Made by a program: the position numbers and the translations under genes. The notes below the pieces were generated by a model. It saw only the letters and a list, made by a program, of their open reading frames with translations, was not told the origin of the DNA and searched no databases. 64,000 nt of DNA from Mycobacterium sp. 155 (lineage in GTDB: Bacteria; Actinomycetota; Actinomycetes; Mycobacteriales; Mycobacteriaceae): the NCBI RefSeq assembly GCF_000373905.1, contig NZ_KB892705.1, forward strand, positions 868,001 to 932,000, given 5' to 3'. Below are positions 8,244 to 19,778 of this stretch, piece by piece (positions within the stretch are counted from its first letter, which is position 1; each line of letters starts with the position of its first letter).

Positions 8244-9497
8244 TCAGTACTTCCCGAAGGTGAGCGCGACGTTGTGCCCACCGAATCCGAAAGAGTTGTT
8301 GATTGCGTACTGGTAGTTACCCTGCCTCGGCTCGCCGGCGACGACGTCGAGGTCGATCTCCGGGTCGAGGTTGCGCAGGTTGAGGGTCGGCGGAATGATG
8401 CCTTCCTTCAATGCCAGCACCGTGAGGATGGACTCGACCGCTCCGACCGCGCCGACCGAGTGGCCCAGGGCCGACTTCGGTGCGTACACAGCCGGCTTGT
8501 GGCCGCCCATCGCATTGTTGATCGCTTTGCCCTCGGCGACGTCACCGACGCTGGTTCCGGTGGCGTGCGCGTTGACATGGTCGATGTCGGTGGGTTGCAG
8601 ACCTGCCAGCTGGATGGCACGGGTCATCGCGTGACCGGCTTGCTCACCGTTCGGATCCGGGGCCACGATGTGGTAGCCGTCGGAGGTCACGCTCGCGCCC
8701 ATCAGCCGGCCCAGGATGTTGGCGCCGCGGGCCTTGGCGTGCTCTTCGGTCTCGATGACCAGCATGGCGCCCGCCTCACCGAAGACGAATCCGTTGCGGT
8801 CCCTGTCGAACGGGCGACAGGCGCCCTGCGGATCGTCGTTGCTGTTGGACAGCACGATGCGCATCTGGGCGAAGCCGGCGATCGGTACGGCCTCGATCTT
8901 GGTTTCCACGCCACCGCAGATGGCGATATCGGCTTCGCCGAACACGATGTTGCGCCACGCGTTCGCGATGGCTTCGGAACCGGACGCACAGGCCGAGATC
9001 AGGGTGCTCACCCCGGCCTTGGCATGGCGCTCGAGTCCGACGGCGGCGGCAGCGCCATTGGGCATGTACATCTGCACGACCAGTGGTGACACGGCGCGCA
9101 GCCCTTTGTTCCGCAGGCCGTCGTAGGCGTATACCAACTCCTCGGCCGACCCCATACCGGTGCCGATCGACACCATGAGTCGCCGGGTATCGACCTCCGG
9201 TGAGCCTGCGCTGGCCCATGCCCGGCGGCTGATCACCGTCGACATCTTCTGCAGATATGACAACCGGCGCAGTTCGACCCGCGTCAGTTCATGATCGAAG
9301 TCTTCGAGGAGGTGTCCGCCGATGCGAACCGGGAGGTCGTACTCCTCGACGAACGAGTCGGTGAGCGTGCGGATGCCGCTCTGCCCGTCCAGCAACTTCT
9401 TCCAGGTACTTTCGGCATCGGTTGCCAGCGCCGTCGACATGGCTACGCCGGTGACAACCACGTTGGGCAAGCCGTTACCCGTGGATAATCCCGCCAT
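8244..9497 (-). CDS. kasB: 3-oxoacyl-ACP synthase 2 (KasB)
   Basis: A 417-residue beta-ketoacyl-ACP synthase of the KAS I/II type. It condenses malonyl-AcpM with long acyl-AcpM in mycolic-acid chain elongation in the cytosol. The catalytic Cys is in [11 protein letters not shown], and the two His are in [11 protein letters not shown] and [12 protein letters not shown]. The C-terminus has the family [10 protein letters not shown] loop. It follows kasA in tandem with 38 bases between them. The order after kasA and before accD6 identifies it as KasB, the form linked to the last extension steps. Confidence 0.95.
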   Translation of the reverse strand: MAGLSTGNGLPNVVVTGVAMSTALATDAESTWKKLLDGQSGIRTLTDSFVEEYDLPVRIGGHLLEDFDHELTRVELRRLSYLQKMSTVISRRAWASAGSPEVDTRRLMVSIGTGMGSAEELVYAYDGLRNKGLRAVSPLVVQMYMPNGAAAAVGLERHAKAGVSTLISACASGSEAIANAWRNIVFGEADIAICGGVETKIEAVPIAGFAQMRIVLSNSNDDPQGACRPFDRDRNGFVFGEAGAMLVIETEEHAKARGANILGRLMGASVTSDGYHIVAPDPNGEQAGHAMTRAIQLAGLQPTDIDHVNAHATGTSVGDVAEGKAINNAMGGHKPAVYAPKSALGHSVGAVGAVESILTVLALKEGIIPPTLNLRNLDPEIDLDVVAGEPRQGNYQYAINNSFGFGGHNVALTFGKY

Positions 9498-9535
9498 ACT
9501 TGCGGTGTCTTCCTTCCGTGCCTTACTTCTGAACC

Positions 9536-10786
9536 TCAGTACCGCCCGAAGGTCAGGGCCACATTGTGGCCACCGAACCCGAACGAGTTGTTGATGGCGT
9601 ACTGGTAGTCGCCGTACCGAGGCTCGCCTGCAACGATATCGAGATCAATCTCAGGGTCAGGCGTCTCGTAATTCAGTGTCGGGGGGATGACGCCGTCGCG
9701 CAGCGCCAGCACCGTCAGGATCGACTCCAGGGCACCCACGGCGCCGATGGAGTGGCCCAGGGCCGACTTCGGTGCGTACACCGCGGCGTGCTCCACGCCG
9801 GCGACCCGGATGGCGTTCGCCTCGGCGACGTCGCCGATCGAGGTGGACGTGGCGTGGGCGTTGACATGCTGGATGTCCTTGGGATCCAGTCCCGCGGTCT
9901 CCATCGCACGCTTCATCGCCTGGCCGGCCCGCAGGCCGTCCGCCGCCGGAGCGACCATGTGGAAGGCGTCGGAGGTGATACCGGCACCCAGGATGCGGGC
10001 CAGTGGCTTGGCGCCGCGGGCTAGGGCATGCTCCTCGGTCTCGATGATCATGAGCGCACCGGCCTCGCCGAACACGAACCCGTCACGGTCCTTGTCGAAC
10101 GGACGCGACGCAGCCTCGGGATCGTCGTTGCGGGTCGACATCGCACGCATCATCGAGAACGCCGCGATGGGCAGCGCCTCGATGGCACCTTCGACGCCAC
10201 CGCAGACGGCGAAGTCGGCATCACCCATGACGATCTGACGCCAGGCGTGGGCGATACCCTCCGAGCCCGACGAACAGGCCGACACCGGCGTGATGACCCC
10301 GGCGCGGGCGCCGAGCTCGAGGCCGACAACTGCGGCCGCACCGTTGGGCATGATCATCTGAACGGCCAGCGGGGACACCTTGCGGGGCCCGCCCTCGTTC
10401 ATTGCGTCATAGGTCTCGACGATCTTCTCGCCGCCGCCGAGCCCGGTGCCGATCACGACCGCGAAACGGTCGGGGTCGACCTCCGGGCTACCTGCGGTTT
10501 CCCACAACTGATTGCCGAGGTACTTGGCCATCCGCTGCACGTAGGACATGCGGCGCATTTCCAGGCGGGTCATCAGCGGGTCGAGCGGCTCCTTGAGGTG
10601 GCCGCCGATCTTGGCTGCAAGATCCCACTTCTCGACGAACTCGTCTTCGAGGACGCGGATACCGCTCTCGCCTGCCAGCAGGCCCTTCCACGTGCTCTCG
10701 ATATCCGGCGCGATCGAGGTCGTCGCCGTAACGGCGGTCACCACAACATTGGGGTAACCGCCATTAGCAGTGGAAGGCCTGGTCAC
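9536..10786 (-). CDS. kasA: 3-oxoacyl-ACP synthase 1 (KasA)
   Basis: A 416-residue essential FAS-II condensing enzyme, the same length as M. tuberculosis KasA. The catalytic Cys is in [11 protein letters not shown], with His residues in [11 protein letters not shown] and [12 protein letters not shown], followed by [10 protein letters not shown]. The GTG start overlaps the acpM stop (GTGA at 10783-10786), coupling the carrier protein to its condensing enzyme. The FAS-II operon promoter lies upstream of fabD. Confidence 0.96.
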   Translation of the reverse strand: MTRPSTANGGYPNVVVTAVTATTSIAPDIESTWKGLLAGESGIRVLEDEFVEKWDLAAKIGGHLKEPLDPLMTRLEMRRMSYVQRMAKYLGNQLWETAGSPEVDPDRFAVVIGTGLGGGEKIVETYDAMNEGGPRKVSPLAVQMIMPNGAAAVVGLELGARAGVITPVSACSSGSEGIAHAWRQIVMGDADFAVCGGVEGAIEALPIAAFSMMRAMSTRNDDPEAASRPFDKDRDGFVFGEAGALMIIETEEHALARGAKPLARILGAGITSDAFHMVAPAADGLRAGQAMKRAMETAGLDPKDIQHVNAHATSTSIGDVAEANAIRVAGVEHAAVYAPKSALGHSIGAVGALESILTVLALRDGVIPPTLNYETPDPEIDLDIVAGEPRYGDYQYAINNSFGFGGHNVALTFGRY

Positions 10787-11082
10787 TGGTCGGCCGAGAA
10801 CTTCTCACGCAGGGCGGCTGCGGCCTCGGGGTTCTCTTCCTCGAGCTTCTGGATGTAGGCGACGACGTCACCGACGGTCCGCAGACCGGCCAGATCCTCA
10901 TCCGGGATCTTCACGCCGTACTTGTCCTCGGTCTGCACCGCGATCTCCACCATCGACAGCGAGTCGATGTCCAGGTCGTCGACGAAGCTCTTCTCCGGGG
11001 TCACCTCAGACGGCTCGATGCCGGTGACCTCTTCGATGATCTCGGCGAGACCGGCAATGATTTCTTCCTGACTGGCGGCCAC
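10783..11082 (-). CDS. acpM: Meromycolate extension acyl carrier protein AcpM
   Basis: A 99-residue acidic carrier protein with the phosphopantetheine attachment motif DIDSLSM, Ser-41 by my count. Its extended C-terminal tail, rich in Glu and Ala, is characteristic of mycobacterial AcpM and absent from ordinary ~80-residue ACPs. It carries growing meromycolate chains between KasA/KasB and the reductases. The GTG start at 11082 has an AGAAGGAG sequence before it. The stop overlaps the kasA start. Confidence 0.95.
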   Translation of the reverse strand: MAASQEEIIAGLAEIIEEVTGIEPSEVTPEKSFVDDLDIDSLSMVEIAVQTEDKYGVKIPDEDLAGLRTVGDVVAYIQKLEEENPEAAAALREKFSADQ

Positions 11083-11147
11083 TGTGGCTCCTTCTCAATT
11101 GGTGTTGGTACGTCCCCCTGGTGCGGAGGACTCTTTGGAACGTCTTT

Positions 11148-11181
11148 ATGTCGTGCTGGTCGAAATGTCGTACTGGTCGAA
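11148..11181. repeat. 17-bp direct repeat in acpM-fabD spacer
   Basis: ATGTCGTGCTGGTCGAA (11148-11164) is immediately followed by ATGTCGTACTGGTCGAA (11165-11181), identical at 16 of 17 positions. The pair ends 5 bases from the fabD stop, inside the 104-base spacer of the operon mRNA. Its function is unknown. Confidence 0.85.
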
Positions 11182-11186
11182 CGGAT

Positions 11187-12119
11187 CTAGAGCTCGATGA
11201 GCGTTTCGAAGTCGTCCGGGGACTTGATCGGACGAGTTGGGGTGCCCTTCAGTTCCCGTTTGGCGATTCCCACGAGTGTTCCGGCAGGCGGGAATTCGAC
11301 GATCCCGGAGGTGTTGCGGTCGCGGAGCGTGGCGGTGCACAGGTCCCAACGCACGGGCTTGGTCAGCTGGGCGATCAGCTTCTGCATAGCATCGGCGGCC
11401 GAAGCCACGGGCTGCCCGTCGGCATTCGACAGAAGCGTCGCGGTGGGTTCAGCGGTCGTTACAGACTCCGCAGCCGCGGCGTACCCGTCGAGCGCGGAGG
11501 CCATGAACTGGGTGTGGAAGGCGCCTGCGGTGGCCAGCTGGCGCACCCGAGCCTTGGCCGGCGGGTCTTCGGCCAGCTTCTCCAGCGCCGACACGGTGCC
11601 GGCCGCCACGATCTGGCCTGCGGCGTTTCGGTTGGCCGGGACCAGGTCGAGTCGAGCTAACGCTTCAAGTACGGAGGCCTCGTCGCCGCCCAGCACCGCC
11701 GACATGCCGGTGGACTCGATGGCGCAGGCCTTGGCCATTTCAGCACCGCGGGTGGCGGCCAGCTTGACCGCATCGTCGGCGGAGATCACGCCGGCGATGG
11801 CGTAAGCGGCGATCTCACCAACGGAATGGCCTGCGACGATGATCTCGGCGGGAGCGATTTTGTCGAGCACACCGCGCCTGACGAGTTCTTCATGGGCCAG
11901 CAGCGTCGCCGCCACCACGAGCGGCTGTGTCACCGCGGTGTCGGTGATCTCCTCGGCCGTCGCCGTGGTGCCCAGACGGACCAGATCCTGTCCGCTGATC
12001 TGCGACCAGGTCGCGAGACGGTCGGCGGCACCAGGCAGCTCCAGCCAGGGGGCGAGCATGCCGGGTGTCTGCGAGCCCTGTCCGGGGGCAAGCAATGCGA
12101 GCACGGGTCCTTGAGGCAC
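11187..12119 (-). CDS. fabD: Malonyl-CoA:ACP transacylase FabD
   Basis: A 310-residue transacylase loading malonate from CoA onto AcpM. It has the LLAPGQGSQ loop near residues 9-17 and the nucleophile elbow VAGHSVGEIAAYA, Ser-99 by my count. The conserved Arg/His region includes GAFHTQFMA. It is the first gene of the FAS-II operon. The GTG at 12119 gives MPQGPVLALL. A second in-frame GTG four codons on gives MLALLAPGQ, closer to my memory of the M. tuberculosis start, and neither has a strong ribosome binding site. The MabR-type palindrome lies 67-87 bases upstream. Confidence 0.94.
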   Translation of the reverse strand: MPQGPVLALLAPGQGSQTPGMLAPWLELPGAADRLATWSQISGQDLVRLGTTATAEEITDTAVTQPLVVAATLLAHEELVRRGVLDKIAPAEIIVAGHSVGEIAAYAIAGVISADDAVKLAATRGAEMAKACAIESTGMSAVLGGDEASVLEALARLDLVPANRNAAGQIVAAGTVSALEKLAEDPPAKARVRQLATAGAFHTQFMASALDGYAAAAESVTTAEPTATLLSNADGQPVASAADAMQKLIAQLTKPVRWDLCTATLRDRNTSGIVEFPPAGTLVGIAKRELKGTPTRPIKSPDDFETLIEL

Positions 12120-12185
12120 GTCATTAAGAGAACACTGTGAAGATGGTTTTGCGCCGTGTAAGAGATTATGAACCTTGTCTTATGT

Positions 12186-12206
12186 TTTTGTGGAAAGTCC
12201 ACAAAA
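12186..12206. promoter_or_regulatory. MabR-type operator in the FAS-II promoter
   Basis: TTTTGTGGA (12186-12194) and TCCACAAAA (12198-12206) are perfect 9-base arms around AAG, in the 148-base gap between mabR and fabD. From memory, MabR binds a TTTTGT/ACAAAA inverted repeat in this promoter. The match in position and sequence is strong but was not tested here. The gap holds no other gene. Confidence 0.75.
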
Positions 12207-12267
12207 GTGCACGTGATGCGACATGCTCGATACCTGACCGCGACACATGTTGTGGGTGAGATTGCCG

Positions 12268-13554
12268 CTACCAGGCCCGCCTTCCGCCCCCGCCGGCCGG
12301 CCGAGCGGCGGGTAATGCCCTGACGGCGCCGTTTGGGTCGCTCGACTGGGATGCCTGCGCACTCAACCGTCCGACGGTGGCCGCTACCCGCAGTACATAG
12401 GCGTCCCGGGGTATCGCGGGGTCACGTCCGGTGAAGTCGGCGATCCGTTTCAGCCGGTACCGGACCGTATTTGGATGAACGAACAATTTGCGGGCACAAG
12501 CCTCGATCGCGCCACCGGAATCGAGGTAGGCGTCGAGGGTTTCGGTGAGTGCTGGGCCCGCGTCGGCCAGCGGTCGCATCACCTCGGTTGCCAACGCCGC
12601 GATCGCGTCCAGATCACCCAGCAACGCCCGCTCCGGCAGCAGTTCGCGAGCCGGGACCGGTCGAGGCGCACCGCTCCACCCGGCCACGGCGTTCATTCCG
12701 GAGATGGCCTCGGTCGCGCTGCGGTGCGCGGCGGCCAGGGTGTGGGCCAGCGGACCGATCACCACCGGGCCGTCGGCGAACACGATCATCAGCTCTGACA
12801 GGAACCGGTCGGTCGGTGACAACGGGCCCGACACGATGGTGACGAGCCACGTGCCGTGCACATCCGACAATGCTGCCCGGTCGTGGCGCTGCACCACGTC
12901 ACGTACGTCGTCGCTGGCCAGGTCTATGCGGTCGGGGTGTGGCAGGCCCACGATGACCGTGGCGGGGGCGGTGGCATCCCAGTTCAGTGCGGCAGCCTGA
13001 GACTGCAACTCGGGGCCCACGTCACCGCGCACCACCGCGTCGACGACGTTGGCCTCCATCCGTCTGTCCCAGGCGCCGCGGGCCTCGGCCTGGTCGGCGT
13101 AGGCACTGGCGGCGGCGAACGCCAGGTCGCGGCTGTACCGCAGGATCCCGGCGGTCAGTGCGGTCAGCTGCTCCTCCGAACGGGCCAGCAGCGGCACAAC
13201 TTCCTCGAAGAATTCCATGGTGGTGCGCACCATCTCCACCGACTGCCGCAGAGCGATCCGGCGCCGCAGATCCTGGGGCACAACCTCGAAGGCCTGTGCG
13301 GTGTACCCGACGTCGCTCTGCGGGTTGCGCATCCACTCCACGAAGTTGACGACGGCAGTCTGGACCACCAGCTGCACGCTTGCGCGCTGCGATGCGTCGA
13401 GCTCGGCGAAAAACGACAAGCGGTCTTCCATCGCATGCACGGCCTCGGTGGCGAGCCGGCCGGAGTATTGCTTCAGCCGGCGCAGCACCGAGTCCGGCAC
13501 TGCTTCCAGAACCTCGACGGTGGTCTTCGGCGGGACAAACCGTTTGTCGGGCAT
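12268..13554 (-). CDS. mabR: PucR/CdaR-family regulator of the FAS-II operon, MabR
   Basis: A 428-residue regulator encoded directly upstream of fabD in the same direction, as Rv2242 is. The C-terminal PucR helix-turn-helix covers about residues 345-395: GGAIEACARKLFVHPNTVRY followed by RLKRIADFTGRDP. The N-terminal half is a GGDEF-like/RsbRD sensor region without enzymatic signatures. Family knowledge identifies it as MabR, which binds the fasII promoter and responds to long-chain acyl-CoA. The C-terminal tail is basic and Pro/Gly-rich. Confidence 0.9.
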   Translation of the reverse strand: MPDKRFVPPKTTVEVLEAVPDSVLRRLKQYSGRLATEAVHAMEDRLSFFAELDASQRASVQLVVQTAVVNFVEWMRNPQSDVGYTAQAFEVVPQDLRRRIALRQSVEMVRTTMEFFEEVVPLLARSEEQLTALTAGILRYSRDLAFAAASAYADQAEARGAWDRRMEANVVDAVVRGDVGPELQSQAAALNWDATAPATVIVGLPHPDRIDLASDDVRDVVQRHDRAALSDVHGTWLVTIVSGPLSPTDRFLSELMIVFADGPVVIGPLAHTLAAAHRSATEAISGMNAVAGWSGAPRPVPARELLPERALLGDLDAIAALATEVMRPLADAGPALTETLDAYLDSGGAIEACARKLFVHPNTVRYRLKRIADFTGRDPAIPRDAYVLRVAATVGRLSAQASQSSDPNGAVRALPAARPAGGGGRRAW

Positions 13555-13601
13555 CCCTAAAAGCTACGCCGATGTTCTGGTCGATTCCTCCAAACCCTTC
13601 T

Positions 13602-13664
13602 CGGCGAGCAGACACCTAGGTACGCGACACGCCGCATTTCGGGTACCGCAGTGTCTGCTCGCCG
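13602..13664. repeat. Inverted repeat between mabR and aceE
   Basis: CGGCGAGCAGACAC (13602-13615) is the exact reverse complement of 13651-13664. GGTAC/GTACC arms (13619-13623, 13643-13647) nest inside. It occupies the 117-base gap downstream of aceE and upstream of mabR, so it may terminate aceE. The long nested stem looks like a dispersed palindromic element. Confidence 0.7.
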
Positions 13665-13671
13665 GAGAAAG

Positions 13672-16461
<2,790 letters not shown>

Positions 16462-16606
16462 CTTCCGCTCCTTGTTAGGCGGTTAACAACTCATGGGTGC
16501 TTGTGGCGCCCTCTATCGTCCACCTATCGTGCCGTATTCGTACCGTTGGGGTGTCCAGTGCAATGAACCCATCGGAATGAGCTCCAGCCGGTAACGTCTG
16601 CAGACC

Positions 16607-17182
16607 GTGCTGGTGGGTGGACGGTGGCGGGCGAGGCTGCGAATCGCCGGGGTCGCGGTCGGGAGTGCAGCGACGGCTGCCATGGTGATCGTCGGCTGCA
16701 CGCGGATGTCCGCTGGTGTGCCCGTCGCTGACCAGCAGGAAGCCCAGCTGTACCGCGCCTCGATATCGGCATCGATCGACGCCTCGGAGTCCAGCTCGGC
16801 GACCCGGGAGTCGGAACGCCAGGCATCATTGACCACCCAGGCGGTCCGCACTGTGTGTGAAGACATGAGCACCTCGTCGGTGGACGCGGTCAACGCCGTC
16901 AACGCTTACGTTGCCGCCGCGAACGACCACAGCGATGTGCAGTCGAAGGTCGGCCCGGCCGCCGATGCCCTCAATCACAGCGCTGACCTGGTAAGTTCCG
17001 GCACCGTCGATGCGCTTGCGCCGGATCTGCGCGCAGCGCTGACCGAATGGGTGGACTCTGCCCGGGCGCTGGCGACGGCCATTTCGAACAATGCCGCGGT
17101 CGACACGATCAACGCGGCAACCGACCGGTCCAACACCGCCAAGACCAACGCGCTGGACCGGTGCGACAAGGCGTATCGATGA
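16607..17182 (+). CDS. Putative lipoprotein of unknown function
   Basis: A 191-residue secreted protein starting at GTG 16607. A basic N-terminus and hydrophobic stretch end in MVIVGC, a lipobox-like site with Cys at about residue 31, so it is probably a membrane-anchored lipoprotein. The rest is polar and largely alpha-helical, with repeated Asn/Ala/Asp segments such as AVNAVNAYVAAAND. No enzymatic motif is visible. The position matches Rv2240c from memory. It is divergent from aceE and 97 bases before the DUF3052 gene. Confidence 0.72.
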   Translation: MLVGGRWRARLRIAGVAVGSAATAAMVIVGCTRMSAGVPVADQQEAQLYRASISASIDASESSSATRESERQASLTTQAVRTVCEDMSTSSVDAVNAVNAYVAAANDHSDVQSKVGPAADALNHSADLVSSGTVDALAPDLRAALTEWVDSARALATAISNNAAVDTINAATDRSNTAKTNALDRCDKAYR

Positions 17183-17279
17183 ACTGACCGGCACGCGCCC
17201 GCACTCGGACATCGACATGCGACGATTAGGACGAAAAACGCATCGGCAGCGCACAAGAAAGCCTGAAGGAGGATCGACG

Positions 17280-17711
17280 GTGGTCGCGGCGGGGAAGGAC
17301 TCTGACCTGAACTACGCCCAAAGTCTGGGCATCAACAAGGATCAGGTAATCCAGGAATTGGGCTGGGATGAGGACACCGACGACGACATCCGGGCCGATA
17401 TCGAGGATGCGTGCGGCTCCGAGCTGCTCGACGAAGATGCGGACGAAGTGGTCGACGTCGTCTTGCTGTGGTGGCGGGACGGCGACGGGGACCTCGTGGA
17501 CCGGCTGATGGATGCCATCACCCCACTGGCCGAGGACGGCGTGATCTGGGTGGTGACGCCCAAGACCGGCAAGCCCGGCCACGTGCAGCCCGCTGAGATC
17601 GCCGAATCGGCCCCGACCGCCGGGTTGATGCAGACCTCCTCGGCCAAGCTGGGGGACTGGACGGCGAGCCGGCTGGTGCAGCCGAAGTCCAAGGCCGCGG
17701 GCAGGCGATGA
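17280..17711 (+). CDS. DUF3052-family protein
   Basis: A 143-residue soluble acidic protein with segments YAQSLGINKDQVIQELGWDE, VDVVLLWWRDGDGDLVD and VIWVVTPKTGKPG, the pattern of actinobacterial DUF3052. The function is unknown. The start is GTG at 17280, with AAGGAGG at 17266-17272. A longer in-frame extension back to 17091 overlaps the lipoprotein gene and lacks a ribosome binding site. Its stop overlaps an 11-codon ORF (ATGA at 17708-17711), which in turn overlaps the ahpE start, so the three look translationally coupled. The position matches Rv2239c. Confidence 0.87.
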   Translation: MVAAGKDSDLNYAQSLGINKDQVIQELGWDEDTDDDIRADIEDACGSELLDEDADEVVDVVLLWWRDGDGDLVDRLMDAITPLAEDGVIWVVTPKTGKPGHVQPAEIAESAPTAGLMQTSSAKLGDWTASRLVQPKSKAAGRR

Positions 17712-17743
17712 GCGCTCGCGCGAAGAGCAAAAAGCACCGCTAG
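17708..17743 (+). CDS. 11-residue basic micro-ORF bridging DUF3052 gene and ahpE
   Basis: ATG at 17708 overlaps the DUF3052 TGA stop. The frame encodes MSARAKSKKHR and ends at TAG 17741-17743, whose last base is the first base of the ahpE GTG. It would let terminating ribosomes pass from one gene to the next without a separate ribosome binding site. The peptide is strongly basic (5 of 11 residues Lys/Arg, plus His). Whether it is made or only couples translation is unknown. Confidence 0.5.
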   Translation: MSARAKSKKHR

Positions 17744-18204
17744 TGCTCCAGGTGGGAACCGCGGCGCCGGATTTCACGCTGCGGGACCAGAACGGCCGTC
17801 CGGTGACTTTGAGCGGTTTCCGCAACGCCAAAGATGTGCTGCTGGTGTTCTTCCCATTGGCGTTCACCGCTGTCTGCCAAGGCGAGCTCGACGAGATCCG
17901 GGACAATCTGGCCGGCTACCAGAACGACGACACCGCAACGCTGACGATCTCCGTCGGGCCCCCGCCGACCCACAAGATCTGGTCGGGCCAAAGCGGTTTC
18001 ACCTTCCCGGTGTTGTCCGACTTCTGGCCGCACGGCGTCGTCGCGCAGGCCTACGGCGTCTTCAACGACGACGCCGGCTATCCGAACCGCGGCACCTTCG
18101 TCGTCGACCGGTCGGGCATCATCCGGTTCGCCGAGGTGATGGAACCGGGTCAGCCACGCGATCAATCGGTGTGGCGGCAGGCCCTGGCGGCTCTGCGCGC
18201 CTAG
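17743..18204 (+). CDS. ahpE: Peroxiredoxin AhpE
   Basis: A 153-residue one-cysteine peroxiredoxin. The peroxidatic Cys-45 lies in FFPLAFTAVCQGELD with Pro-38 and Thr-42 at the expected positions, matching M. tuberculosis AhpE numbering from memory. Further conserved stretches are SVGPPPTHKIW and FVVDRSGIIRFAEV. It reduces peroxides and peroxynitrite in the cytosol and is recycled by mycoredoxin. No resolving Cys is present. The GTG start at 17743 abuts the TAG of the micro-ORF and has no ribosome binding site of its own, which supports coupling to the upstream gene. Confidence 0.95.
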   Translation: MLQVGTAAPDFTLRDQNGRPVTLSGFRNAKDVLLVFFPLAFTAVCQGELDEIRDNLAGYQNDDTATLTISVGPPPTHKIWSGQSGFTFPVLSDFWPHGVVAQAYGVFNDDAGYPNRGTFVVDRSGIIRFAEVMEPGQPRDQSVWRQALAALRA

Positions 18205-18248
18205 TGGATTTCCGGTCAAACCGCCGCGCCGTGTACCGTGCTGCGACG

Positions 18249-18323
18249 GGGCGCGTAGCTCAGTGGTAGAGCTCTGGTTTTACACACCAGCGGTCGGCGG
18301 TTCGATACCGTCCGCGCCCACCA
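18249..18323 (+). tRNA. tRNA-Val, anticodon TAC
   Basis: The acceptor stem GGGCGCG pairs with CGCGCCC, followed by A and an encoded CCA. The D-arm GCTCAGTGGTAGAGC, the anticodon stem CTGGT/ACCAG around TTTACAC, and the T-arm with TTCGATA are all intact. The anticodon TAC reads valine GTA/GTG codons. It lies in the 196-base gap between ahpE and the L,D-transpeptidase gene. I found no duplicated 3' end that would mark an integration site. Confidence 0.95.
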
Positions 18324-18400
18324 ATCTTCACGACACAACCCAACCCGTTGGCGCCCAAGCTGGGCAGGATCATCAATTCGTCTTCGCAAGGCGTCGGAAG

Positions 18401-19297
18401 CTAGTTTTGCCAGTCGTTGGAGCCGTCGTGCCTGGAATAGGTGCCGCCGCTGGAGTTCGTCACGATGATGGGGTCACCGGCGCCGAAGTTGTCGAAGAAC
18501 CATTTTGCGTTAGTAGGGCTGATGTTGATGCAGCCATGGCTCACGTCGCGCTTGCCCTGGTCAGCTACCGACCAGGGAGCGCTGTGGACGAAGTCGCCGC
18601 TGTCGTCGAATCGGACGGCGAGCTCGACTGTGGTCTTGTATCCGTACGGTGAGTTGACCGGAACGCCGTAGGTGGAGGAATCCATCACCACCGAAGGCAT
18701 CTTCTCTTGGACGTAGTAGGTGCCGTTCGGCGTTTGGTGGCCGCCGGCCGTCATGCCCATCGACATCGGGATGGTCTTCTCCACGGCCCCGTTGCGGGTG
18801 ACGGTCAGTTGGTGCGTGGCGTCGTCGGCAGTGGCCACCAGGCTGTCTCCGGTCTGGAAGCTGGAAACTGTGCCACCTGCGTCGATGGTCACCGCGGTGT
18901 GTGCGGGCCAGAAGTTCAGCGGGCGCCAGCGCAACTGCGTGGGCGTCATCCAGTAGAACTTGCCGGCAACCGGCGGGACCGAAGAGACGTGGACGGCGTT
19001 TTCGGCTGCACCGGCGTTATCGACGAGCCCCGGGAAGTTGATGATGATGGGCTGCGCCACACCGACTGTCGTACCGTTGACAGGGGAAATCGTCGGCGGC
19101 CCGAATGGCGCCGTGCCGATAAACGGCGTCGGGTCCTGCCCCGCACCGGGGCCCGCGACCACCCCTGGATCGCCGGGAGTCGGATCCGCCTGCGCGGGAC
19201 CCGTACCCAGCACCAGCACCAGCACCCCGCTCAATATCGAAGCGATTCCGACTGTCTTCAGAGCGGCGAAGAACCTGTCTCTCGTCCAGTTCGACAT
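18401..19297 (-). CDS. L,D-transpeptidase (YkuD domain), exported
   Basis: A 298-residue exported enzyme. It has a signal peptide of about 36 residues (hydrophobic [13 protein letters not shown] then AQA). An Ig-like domain follows at about residues 65-150 ([16 protein letters not shown]), then a YkuD catalytic domain. The motif is [17 protein letters not shown] with the nucleophilic Cys in HGCIN. It would form 3-3 peptidoglycan cross-links or attach partners to peptidoglycan outside the membrane. It belongs to the mycobacterial Ldt group, but I cannot assign it to one numbered paralogue. It lies with the tRNA between ahpE and cobD. Confidence 0.88.
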   Translation of the reverse strand: MSNWTRDRFFAALKTVGIASILSGVLVLVLGTGPAQADPTPGDPGVVAGPGAGQDPTPFIGTAPFGPPTISPVNGTTVGVAQPIIINFPGLVDNAGAAENAVHVSSVPPVAGKFYWMTPTQLRWRPLNFWPAHTAVTIDAGGTVSSFQTGDSLVATADDATHQLTVTRNGAVEKTIPMSMGMTAGGHQTPNGTYYVQEKMPSVVMDSSTYGVPVNSPYGYKTTVELAVRFDDSGDFVHSAPWSVADQGKRDVSHGCINISPTNAKWFFDNFGAGDPIIVTNSSGGTYSRHDGSNDWQN

Positions 19298-19375
19298 ATG
19301 TCCCTCACGTCACAGAAACCGGTATCTCTGGGACACAGAGTAATCGGCTCACCTGACGACCGGGCTGAAGACCGT

Positions 19376-19771
19376 CTAGCCGGCCGGCGCGAAGAATTCC
19401 AGTGCGATGCCGTCGGGGTCGCGGAAGCTCAGGCCTGAGCCGTACGGTGCGTCGACGATGCCGCCGTGTTCGATGCCCAATTCGTTGAGCCTGGTGACCC
19501 AGGTTTCTAGGTCTGACCGTGTGGCGCAACCGAAGCCGACGTGATCCAGCCCGACTTTGAACTCGCTGAATTCTTCGGAGGTGGCCGGTTGGTCGTGCTG
19601 GTGGATGCCGAAGAGGGTGCCGCCTTCGAGCAGCCACACCAGGTGGTGGAAGCCGGCCTCGGTGCGTTCGTCGAGCACTGGGTCGGCGCCGATCAGGGCG
19701 CGGTACCAGGGCCCGCTGACGGCGAGGTCGCGTACGGTCACAGCGACGTGGTTGAGTGCAGGGAATGCCAT
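19376..19771 (-). CDS. VOC/glyoxalase-family protein
   Basis: A 131-residue single vicinal-oxygen-chelate module. The ATG at 19771 starts MAFPALNHVAVTVRD, whose His is the first metal-ligand position, and LEFFAPAG near the end holds the final Glu. The middle segment KVGLDHVGFGC supplies the second His. The family binds a divalent metal and acts on dioxygen, glutathione or antibiotic substrates. The substrate is unknown here. The start is 7 bases after the DUF2236 stop, so both are on one transcript. A longer reading frame to 19879 overlaps the neighbour. Confidence 0.83.
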   Translation of the reverse strand: MAFPALNHVAVTVRDLAVSGPWYRALIGADPVLDERTEAGFHHLVWLLEGGTLFGIHQHDQPATSEEFSEFKVGLDHVGFGCATRSDLETWVTRLNELGIEHGGIVDAPYGSGLSFRDPDGIALEFFAPAG

Positions 19772-19778
19772 GCGTGCG

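Noticed and set aside
8244..10786. kasA and kasB as an assembly duplication
   Set aside because: The two genes differ throughout, with separate active-site contexts; the pair is the normal mycobacterial arrangement.
18249..18323. Integration (att) site at tRNA-Val
   Set aside because: No repeated tRNA 3' segment and no integrase gene were found in the following 2 kb.
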